A stretch of 64,000 bases of DNA from Izhakiella australiensis (GTDB lineage Bacteria > Pseudomonadota > Gammaproteobacteria > Enterobacterales > Enterobacteriaceae), in NCBI RefSeq assembly GCF_002006995.1, contig NZ_MRUL01000018.1, forward strand, positions 22,123 through 86,122, written 5' to 3'. Below the pieces are notes generated by a model that worked only from the letters and a program-made list of their open reading frames with translations, was not told the DNA's origin and searched no databases. Both the position numbers and the translations under genes were made by a program. Of this stretch, positions 58,211-64,000 are shown piece by piece. Numbering within the stretch: the stretch's first letter is position 1; every line of letters starts with the position of its first letter.

Positions 58211-58468
58211 TCATGCACGGATTTGTTGCGAAGCCTGCTGCTGGATCTCGACGCAGGCGACATCCAGTAGTTTGCGTAACTGTGTTGACAGTAAATCGAC
58301 AGAGCGCTGGCTGGCAATGGTCATTTCAATATTAATGTTGTCGGCGTTGTTCGCGGCGGCCATGTTCATGGTACACACCTGGAAGCCACGGTGCCGAACA
58401 ACACGTAAAATGCGCTCCAGTATTTCCGGACGAAAGCGCGCTTCGATAGACAATTGATGCTGCATCAT
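58211..58468 (-). CDS. ilvM: acetolactate synthase II small subunit
   Basis: ACT-domain regulatory subunit (85 aa; E. coli 87) of acetolactate synthase [22 protein letters not shown] through [17 protein letters not shown]. It activates IlvG without conferring strong valine inhibition in E. coli-type isozyme II. Its ATG overlaps the ilvG stop (58465-58468), so it is translationally coupled. Confidence 0.97.
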   Translation of the reverse strand: MMQHQLSIEARFRPEILERILRVVRHRGFQVCTMNMAAANNADNINIEMTIASQRSVDLLSTQLRKLLDVACVEIQQQASQQIRA

Positions 58469-60111
58469 GAGGTTTTCTCCATCATATTTTCGTTGCTGGC
58501 TCCCGGTGGAACCAGTGGCCAGACGTTTTCATGCTCGTCAATGGCGACATGCAGCATGTATGGCCCTTCACTGTGCAGCAAAGCGTCTAATGCGGCGTCG
58601 ACCTGGTCTTTCCGGGTAATTCGCTGGCCGGGAATGCCGAAGGCACTGGCCAGCGTCAGGAAGTCGGGATTATCGGATAAATTGGTTTCACTGTAGCGTT
58701 CAGAAAAAAACAGCTGCTGCCACTGGCGCACCATGCCAAGGCGCTGATTATCTAACAGCAGGATTTTTACCGGCAGTTGCTTGCGCTTAATGGTGCCAAG
58801 TTCCTGCACGTTCATCATGAAAGAACCGTCGCCGGATACGCAAATCACCGTATCATCCGGACGTGCAGTTTGCGCGCCAACCGCAGCGGGCAGGCCAAAT
58901 CCCATGGTGCCGAGCCCGCTGGAAGTAATAAAATTTTCCGGGCGCGTGAAGCGCATATGCTGAGCCGCCCACATTTGATGCTGCCCGACATCGGTGGTCA
59001 CGACGGCAGAATCCGGCTTGCGCTCAGACAGCTGTTTAAGCAGCAGCGGCGCGTAGATTGCGTCGCCGGGATGGTCGTAGCGCCAGCAGTGCTGTTTTTT
59101 CAGCGCCTGCGTAGCGTTGCGCCATTCGGTGATTGATAACGGCTGCGCCAGCGCTGGCAATAAGTCGTTCAGGTCACCCCGAATCGTAATGTGGGCGCGG
59201 CGTAACTTGTTCAGTTCTGCGGGATCGATATCGAGGTGAATAACCGCAGCATGGGGAGCAAAAGTATCCAGCTTTCCGGTCACCCGATCGTCAAAGCGGG
59301 CGCCGATGGCAATCAGCAGATCGCACTGCTGAACCGCGAGGTTAGCCGCTTTGCCGCCGTGCATGCCAAGCATGCCGAGGTAGCAGGCATCAGCAGGGTC
59401 CGGCGCGCCGAGTCCTTTTAACGTGGCGACCGTCGGAATTCCGCTGATCGCAGTGAAATCCCGCAGCGCCTGAACGGCTCCGGCAATGCCGACGCCGCCG
59501 CCAACGTACAAAACGGGTTTTTGCGCTTTGGCCAGCATTTCACGTGCGGATTTCAGTTCGTTATGAGGGGGTTCAGGCTGTTCTTCGACGGGTATCAGAT
59601 GCGGGTCCAGGTCACTGGTGGCTAACTGAATATCTTTCGGGATATCAATCAGCACCGGACCTGGGCGCCCCGAGGTGGCGATAGCGAAGGCCTCCGCCAT
59701 TACCACAGGCAGCTCATCAAGGGACTGAACCAGAAAGCTGTGTTTGGTGCAGGCCAGCGACATGCCGAGAATATCCATTTCCTGAAACGCATCGGTGCCG
59801 ATAAACGGAGAAGCAACCTGCCCGGTAATGGCCACAACGGGCACTGAATCCATCAGCGCATCGGCCAGACCGGTAATCAGGTTGGTGGCACCGGGCCCGG
59901 AGGTTGCAATACACACGCCAACTTTGCCAGTTGAGCGTGCATAGCCAATTGCAGCCATCGCGGCACCCTGCTCATGGCGGCACAGTAGGTGTTCGACGCC
60001 GCCATCGTATAGCGCGTCATAGACAGGCATTATTGCGCCGCCCGGATAACCAAACACGATTTCGACACCCTGCGCTCGCAATGCTTGTACTACCCACTGT
60101 GCTCCTGTCAT
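58465..60111 (-). CDS. ilvG: acetolactate synthase II large subunit
   Basis: Thiamine-diphosphate and FAD enzyme (548 aa) that condenses pyruvate with pyruvate or 2-oxobutyrate, the first common step to valine and isoleucine. The catalytic Glu47 is in CRHEQGAAM, and the TPP motif starts [12 protein letters not shown]. The frame is intact, unlike E. coli K-12, where ilvG carries a frameshift. The start [15 protein letters not shown] at 60111 is the conserved one. It follows the ilvL attenuator. Confidence 0.98.
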   Translation of the reverse strand: MTGAQWVVQALRAQGVEIVFGYPGGAIMPVYDALYDGGVEHLLCRHEQGAAMAAIGYARSTGKVGVCIATSGPGATNLITGLADALMDSVPVVAITGQVASPFIGTDAFQEMDILGMSLACTKHSFLVQSLDELPVVMAEAFAIATSGRPGPVLIDIPKDIQLATSDLDPHLIPVEEQPEPPHNELKSAREMLAKAQKPVLYVGGGVGIAGAVQALRDFTAISGIPTVATLKGLGAPDPADACYLGMLGMHGGKAANLAVQQCDLLIAIGARFDDRVTGKLDTFAPHAAVIHLDIDPAELNKLRRAHITIRGDLNDLLPALAQPLSITEWRNATQALKKQHCWRYDHPGDAIYAPLLLKQLSERKPDSAVVTTDVGQHQMWAAQHMRFTRPENFITSSGLGTMGFGLPAAVGAQTARPDDTVICVSGDGSFMMNVQELGTIKRKQLPVKILLLDNQRLGMVRQWQQLFFSERYSETNLSDNPDFLTLASAFGIPGQRITRKDQVDAALDALLHSEGPYMLHVAIDEHENVWPLVPPGASNENMMEKTS

Positions 60112-60195
60112 GGCTATTCTCCCGTCTCTCTGCGGGAACAACAGCATTTTATGCTAGTAATCATGATGCGTTCCTTATTACTGAAGTTGAACTAT

Positions 60196-60228
60196 AAAAA
60201 AACCCCCGGACCTTTCGGTGCGGGGGTT
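60196..60228 (-). terminator. ilv operon attenuator terminator
   Basis: In the operon direction: AACCCCCGCACC, loop GAAA, GGTCCGGGGGTT, then a T-run. It lies between the ilvL stop and ilvG and is the terminator used in ilv attenuation: it forms when charged Ile, Val and Leu tRNAs are plentiful and the leader is read quickly. Confidence 0.95.
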
Positions 60229-60250
60229 CTTTAGAAAATCGGCTTGTTTA

Positions 60251-60349
60251 TTAAGCCTTTGTTCCTCCGAGCGTAGCCCCGCACGGCGTGATAATAATCA
60301 CGACGACGTTAATGACGACTAGGCTGACGACTCGTAGAACGGCTTTCAT
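60251..60349 (-). CDS. ilvL: ilv operon leader peptide
   Basis: A 32-residue leader peptide: MKAVLRVVSLVVINVVVIII, then TPCGATLGGTKA. Ten valines, four isoleucines and three leucines, mostly in a cluster, make it a sensor of these charged tRNAs. It aligns with the E. coli leader (conserved core LRV.SLVVI.VVVIII.PCGA.LG). It precedes the attenuator hairpin of ilvGMEDA. Confidence 0.95.
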   Translation of the reverse strand: MKAVLRVVSLVVINVVVIIITPCGATLGGTKA

Positions 60350-60678
60350 TTTAACTCGAATAACTCATATGTTCGAAGTAATGCCTACAGAGTTATCACA
60401 GATTTAATATTGGATTCAACTTTTTTTTGATTTAATTATGCACCGCCAGCGTAAAACCCCTGACAAAACAAAGAAAAACGCCGACGCTGAATTTTTCTCA
60501 ATACGCCCGCCTGGCAATCAATTTCTGCCCCCTTTTAGGGAAACGGGAAACCAGCCTCCATAAAAAACGGCAATCATGCGGCCGCCCAGGCAACCGTTGC
60601 GGGCGGACTCGCAAAAACCTTAACCGCATCTGTGCTCCGGACTACTTTTGCGTCAGTCTGGCGAAAAGGAGTCGCAGC
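60350..60678. promoter_or_regulatory. divergent ilvL-comM intergenic region
   Basis: About 330 bp. The left part holds the ilv promoter; AT-rich DNA with an eight-T run (near 60421-60430) lies upstream of it, where UP-element or IHF-type effects are known in E. coli. The right part leads to comM, with AAAAGGAG as its ribosome-binding site. I see no other gene in it. Confidence 0.6.
60392..60419 (-). promoter_or_regulatory. ilvLG promoter (P2 type)
   Basis: On the minus strand, TTGAAT (-35, 60414-60419) and GATAAC (-10, 60392-60397) are 16 bp apart. The sequence after the -10 (AACTCTGTAGGCATTACTTC) is nearly the same as that following the E. coli ilv P2 promoter (remembered, not computed), which supports the assignment. 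Confidence 0.75.
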
Positions 60679-62205
60679 ATGTCTTTAGCACTAATTTATA
60701 CCCGGGCGGCCATCGGCATTGATGCGCCAGAGGTTGTGGTTGAGGCGCATATCAGTAATGGTCTGCCCGCCTTTACCCTGGTCGGCTTACCAGAAACTAC
60801 CGTGAAAGAAGCGCGGGATAGGGTACGCAGCGCCATTATCAATAGCGGATTTACCTTTCCCGCCCAGCGCATCACCGTGAATCTGGCGCCGGCCGATCTG
60901 CCGAAAGAAGGCGGGCGCTATGATCTGCCAATTGCCATGGCGATCCTTACCGCATCCGGCCAGATACCAGCCGATCGCCTCAATAAGTACGAGTTTGTCG
61001 GCGAGCTGGCCCTCACCGGTGAGCTGCGTAACGTGCAGGGGGCAATCCCGGCAGCAATGGCCGCGCTGGCTGCTGACCGCCAGCTAATCCTGTCAGTCAA
61101 AAACCAGCAAGAGGTGGGGTTAATTAATAGCGGACATAGCCTGGTTGCCGGTCATTTACAGCAAATAAGCGGATTTTTTCACGGTAGCCAGACGCTGGAA
61201 CAAGCAGAAATGCCAGCCCTTGATACAGCAAATATTAACGCCTTTCCCTGCCTGAGCGATATTATCGGCCAGCAGCAGGCCAAACGCGCGCTGGAGGTGG
61301 CTGCGGCGGGCGGCCATAACCTGCTGTTGCTGGGGCCGCCTGGCACAGGTAAAACGATGCTGGCAACGCGTCTGCCAGGATTATTGCCGCCGCTAAGCGA
61401 GCAGGAGGCTCTGGAGAGCGCGGCGATTAACAGTCTGGTCAGCGCCACGTCCCCCTGGCAAAAGTGGCGTCAGCGGCCTTTCAGAGCACCTCATCATACG
61501 GCATCCCGTTACGCCTTAATCGGCGGCGGTGCGATTCCTCGCCCTGGCGAGATCTCACTGGCGCATCACGGCGTACTGTTCCTTGATGAACTGCCGGAGT
61601 TTGGCCGCAGTACGCTGGATTCGCTGCGCGAACCGCTGGAGTCAGGCGAAATTCATCTTTCACGCGCGCGCGCCAAAGTAACCTATCCCGCACGCTTTCA
61701 GCTGATTGCCGCCATGAACCCCAGTCCGACCGGGCATTATGCGGGACAGCACAATCGCGCATCGCCGCAGCAAACCTTACGCTACCTGTCGCGTTTGTCT
61801 GGTCCATTACTGGATCGCTTCGATCTGTCGCTCGAAGTTCCACTGCTTCCGCCCGGCATGCTGAGCAACCAGGCTAAGCAGGGAGAGACCAGCGAAGCGG
61901 TGCGCGATCGGATTAAAACAGCAAGAGAGTATCAGCTAGCGCGCGGCGGCAAAATTAACGCCGCAATGAATAATAAGGACGTTAGCCAGTATTGCGCCAT
62001 CAGCAGCGATGATGCCATCTGGCTTGAGGAGATATTTAGTCAGCTGGGATTATCAGTCAGGGCATGGCAGCGTTTGCTTAAAGTGGCTCGAACGCTGGCG
62101 GATCTCGCGGCTGATCAGCGCATTGAGCGCCATCATTTACTGGAGGCGATTAGCTACCGCGCGGTTGACCGGCTGTTTGTTCACCTTCTTGAGCAGAGCC
62201 TGTAA
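60679..62205 (+). CDS. comM: ComM/YifB family AAA+ ATPase (Mg-chelatase-like)
   Basis: A 508-aa AAA+ protein. The N-terminal ChlI-like domain (1-180) is followed by Walker A LLLLGPPGTGKTML near residue 220, Walker B GVLFLDELPEF, and the block LIAAMNPSPTGHY. Orthologues (ComM in Vibrio and Haemophilus) act as helicases promoting branch migration during uptake of foreign DNA; the E. coli homologue is called YifB. The family's zinc-type cysteines near the arginine finger are reduced here: after NPSPTGHYAGQHN the usual CxC pattern is not visible. Divergent from the ilv operon, as in E. coli. Confidence 0.93.
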   Translation: MSLALIYTRAAIGIDAPEVVVEAHISNGLPAFTLVGLPETTVKEARDRVRSAIINSGFTFPAQRITVNLAPADLPKEGGRYDLPIAMAILTASGQIPADRLNKYEFVGELALTGELRNVQGAIPAAMAALAADRQLILSVKNQQEVGLINSGHSLVAGHLQQISGFFHGSQTLEQAEMPALDTANINAFPCLSDIIGQQQAKRALEVAAAGGHNLLLLGPPGTGKTMLATRLPGLLPPLSEQEALESAAINSLVSATSPWQKWRQRPFRAPHHTASRYALIGGGAIPRPGEISLAHHGVLFLDELPEFGRSTLDSLREPLESGEIHLSRARAKVTYPARFQLIAAMNPSPTGHYAGQHNRASPQQTLRYLSRLSGPLLDRFDLSLEVPLLPPGMLSNQAKQGETSEAVRDRIKTAREYQLARGGKINAAMNNKDVSQYCAISSDDAIWLEEIFSQLGLSVRAWQRLLKVARTLADLAADQRIERHHLLEAISYRAVDRLFVHLLEQSL

Positions 62206-62206
62206 A

Positions 62207-62229
62207 AAAGGGGCTTTGCGCCCCTTTCG
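62207..62229. terminator. terminator between comM and maoP
   Basis: AAAAAAGGGGC-TTTGC-GCCCCTTTCGTTT: a short GC stem with an A-run before and T-rich sequence after it, between the convergent comM and maoP genes. Confidence 0.8.
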
Positions 62230-62240
62230 TTTAATGACAG

Positions 62241-62579
62241 TTAATCGTCGCTGTCAGAATAATCTTCTATGCTTTCCATCTGAGGCTTGCCGCCAGACAG
62301 CGTATGGAAGCGTTTAGGGCGCTTGATGCGTGCCATGTATTTGCTCCACACGCGCTCGGGTTCGGTTTGCGGTTCGCGCAGGCCGCGACAAACGTCAAGG
62401 AACTGCCGCTCTTCATCCGTGGTCGGCTCGCGTTTAGCTAAATCCAGGTCGTTAAACGCGTGACCATGACGCTCCAGCAGCTGAGCCTCCTTGATGGTGA
62501 AATCACCATGGCGGGAAAAGCCGCGTGGATAATTTTTATTATCAAAAAAACGATTACTTGTTGCGAAGCTATCCGCCAT
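62241..62579 (-). CDS. maoP: macrodomain Ori organization protein MaoP
   Basis: A 112-aa protein (same as E. coli, formerly YifE) that with the maoS site organises the Ori macrodomain of the chromosome. Conserved blocks: [58 protein letters not shown] and the acidic end DYSDSDD. The ATG at 62579 gives the family N-terminus [12 protein letters not shown]; the longest frame begins at 62663. Divergent from hdfR. Confidence 0.96.
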   Translation of the reverse strand: MADSFATSNRFFDNKNYPRGFSRHGDFTIKEAQLLERHGHAFNDLDLAKREPTTDEERQFLDVCRGLREPQTEPERVWSKYMARIKRPKRFHTLSGGKPQMESIEDYSDSDD

Positions 62580-62700
62580 TTTACACGCTCCTGACTCTTC
62601 AATGGCCGTGCTATTTATGGCGCGGAGTATTAGATAGGCTTGACAGAGTGTAAAACAAAACATTTAAATCATAACGACAAATTATTTTTAGGAGATGGCA

Positions 62701-63522
62701 GTGGATTCGGAATTACTGAAAACTTTCCTCGAAGTGAGTAGAACACGCCACTTTGGCCGGGCCGCTGAAGCGCTCTATTTGACACAATCAGCCGTCAGTT
62801 TTCGCATTCGCCAGCTTGAAAATCAGCTTGGTGTGAATCTGTTTACCCGCCATCGGAACAATATCCGTCTTACCTCTGCCGGAGAACGCCTGCTTCCCTA
62901 TGCTGAGAGCCTGATGAGTACCTGGCTGATGGCCAAAAAAGAGGTTTCTCATACTCAGCAGCATCACGAACTGTCAATCGGGGCCAGCGCCTCTTTGTGG
63001 GAAGCATATCTTACCCCCTGGCTACAAACGCTTTACAAAAACCGCGACAGCCTGCGCCTTGAGGCCAGGGTGGCTCAGCGTCATCTACTGGTCAAACAGC
63101 TCCATGAACGGCAGCTGGATCTGCTGATTACGACCGAAGCGCCCAAAATGGATGAACTGACCAGTCAGCAAATCGGCCACATTACGCTGAATTTGTTCCG
63201 CTCAAAACACAGCGAGAAGCGTGATAAATACGACTACATCAAGCTGGAGTGGGGTGCCGATTTTCATCAGCATGAGAGCTTTATGGCGGGTGCAGACGAC
63301 GTGCCGGTGCTCACGACTACCTCCGCTCTGCTGACACGCCAGCTATTGCATACCACGGGAGCCTGCGCCTTTCTGCCGGATGACTGGGGCAAGGAATATG
63401 ACGACCTGCTGGTGATCCCTGATACGCCCGTCGCTGTGAGGCCGCTTTATGCCGTCTGGCTGCAAAACAGTGACCAGCAATCGCATATTCGTCAGCTAAT
63501 AAAATATCCGGTTAATGCGTAA
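62701..63522 (+). CDS. hdfR: LysR-type regulator HdfR
   Basis: In E. coli HdfR represses flhDC and is itself H-NS-regulated. The N-terminal DNA-binding domain is nearly identical to it ([38 protein letters not shown]). The effector domain is more diverged, as is common. The start is probably GTG at 62701 (VDSELLK), 6 nt after AGGAG; the ATG at 62695 is directly against the ribosome-binding site. The product has 273 aa (E. coli 279). Confidence 0.93.
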   Translation: MDSELLKTFLEVSRTRHFGRAAEALYLTQSAVSFRIRQLENQLGVNLFTRHRNNIRLTSAGERLLPYAESLMSTWLMAKKEVSHTQQHHELSIGASASLWEAYLTPWLQTLYKNRDSLRLEARVAQRHLLVKQLHERQLDLLITTEAPKMDELTSQQIGHITLNLFRSKHSEKRDKYDYIKLEWGADFHQHESFMAGADDVPVLTTTSALLTRQLLHTTGACAFLPDDWGKEYDDLLVIPDTPVAVRPLYAVWLQNSDQQSHIRQLIKYPVNA

Positions 63523-63605
63523 TCGCCAGGGGCGGGGGAAGGAATACCGGCCCACGGAGAGCGCTGGTTCACTGAAGTGGCCAGAAGTGGCTAAACGACA
63601 GGCAA

Positions 63606-63634
63606 AAAAAATCCTTTGCAGATGCAAAGGATTG
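63606..63634 (-). terminator. terminator of the rRNA-tRNA operon
   Basis: In the operon direction: AATCCTTTGCATCTGCAAAGGATT followed by TTTTTTT. It lies directly after the tRNA-Trp gene and matches the place of the rrnC distal terminator. Confidence 0.9.
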
Positions 63635-63641
63635 ATATTAA

Positions 63642-63717
<76 letters not shown>

Positions 63718-63725
63718 AAAAAGGG

Positions 63726-63802
63726 TGGCGGAACGGACGGGGCTCGAACCCGCGACCCCCTGCGTGACAGGCAGGTATTCTAACCAACTGAACTACCGCT
63801 CC
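63726..63802 (-). tRNA. aspT: tRNA-Asp (GTC anticodon)
   Basis: A complete 77-nt tRNA read leftward, starting GGAGCGGTAGTTCAGTTGGT and ending in CCA. The anticodon loop CTGTCAC gives GTC (GAC/GAU codons). T-loop GGTTCGAGCC. It lies between 5S rRNA and tRNA-Trp, the order of E. coli rrnC. Confidence 0.98.
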
Positions 63803-63880
63803 ACCGATTCTGTACTGATGCCGCTTATTGCGCGACTTCAGGTGTTTCTCCCATCCCGCGTCACCGGGTGGTCTTATATG

Positions 63881-64000
63881 ATGCCTGGCAGTTCCCTACT
63901 CTCGCATGGGGAGACCCCACACTACCATCGGCGCTACGGCGTTTCACTTCTGAGTTCGGCATGGGGTCAGGTGGGACCACCGCGCTAGTGCCGCCAGGCA
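63881..64000 (-). rRNA. rrfC: 5S ribosomal RNA
   Basis: A complete 120-nt 5S gene transcribed leftward, starting TGCCTGGCGGCACTAGCGCG at the window edge and ending in GAACTGCCAGGCAT. The terminal stem TGCCTGGC/GCCAGGCA pairs. It should be preceded, outside the window, by 23S rRNA. Assigned to the rrnC-type operon from the following aspT-trpT-hdfR order. Confidence 0.97.

Overview
The window is chromosomal DNA of an enterobacterium. It carries the conserved enteric neighbourhood yhiN-pitA-uspB-uspA-rsmJ-prlC-rlmJ-gor and, at the other end, the rep-ppiC-ilvC-ilvY-ilvADEMG-ilvL-comM(yifB)-maoP-hdfR-tRNA(Trp)-tRNA(Asp)-5S block that lies beside rrnC in Escherichia coli. Protein lengths match the E. 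coli orthologues almost exactly. In E. coli the two blocks are far apart; here about 30 kb of accessory genes joins them. An Erwinia/Pantoea/Mixta-like member of Enterobacterales is plausible, but I cannot fix the genus from sequence alone.

Layout. 1-6.3 kb: three co-directional, AT-richer genes for large, mostly beta-strand, Ig-like proteins without recognisable signal peptides; I know of no function for them. 6.3-7.4 kb: an AT-rich non-coding stretch. 7.4-17.9 kb: housekeeping block (flavoprotein YhiN, phosphate transport, universal stress proteins, two rRNA methyltransferases, oligopeptidase A, RNase BN/Z, glutathione reductase). 18.0-19.2 kb: an orphan gene whose product has two repeats of Ala/Glu-rich helix plus polyproline, next to the decayed start of a short-chain dehydrogenase gene. 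19.5-31.3 kb: a carbohydrate uptake and conversion locus made of two divergent operons, with a mannose/sorbose-family PTS (EIIA, B, C, D), a LacI-type regulator, an MtlD-like dehydrogenase, an unusual two-domain mannose-6-phosphate isomerase, an AGE-family epimerase/isomerase, a SorE-like dehydrogenase, a fructose-type EIIABC and a separate HPr. Two near-identical palindromes sit just upstream of the two divergent operons and are probable LacI-family operators. 31.5-41.2 kb: single accessory genes (beta-carbonic anhydrase, DMT exporter, Nudix hydrolase, Tat-type esterase, sulfide:quinone oxidoreductase-like protein, two acetyltransferase-fold proteins, an ABC half-transporter, a small carboxylesterase). 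41.2-48.4 kb: the kdpFABCD potassium ATPase and sensor operon, without the usual kdpE after kdpD although a KdpE-like box is present upstream. 48.7-63.5 kb: rep, ppiC, the complete isoleucine-valine biosynthesis cluster with leader peptide and attenuator, comM, maoP and hdfR. 63.6-64.0 kb: tRNA-Trp, tRNA-Asp and a complete 5S rRNA, the 3' end of an rRNA operon transcribed leftward.

How the genes fit together. The ilv cluster is a full branched-chain pathway with an intact ilvG, controlled by attenuation (ilvL) and by IlvY (ilvC). The central PTS locus looks like a relative of sorbose/mannose catabolic operons that may have lost an SDR dehydrogenase. The least explained parts are the Ig-like gene trio, the proline-rich repeat gene and the composition of the PTS locus.
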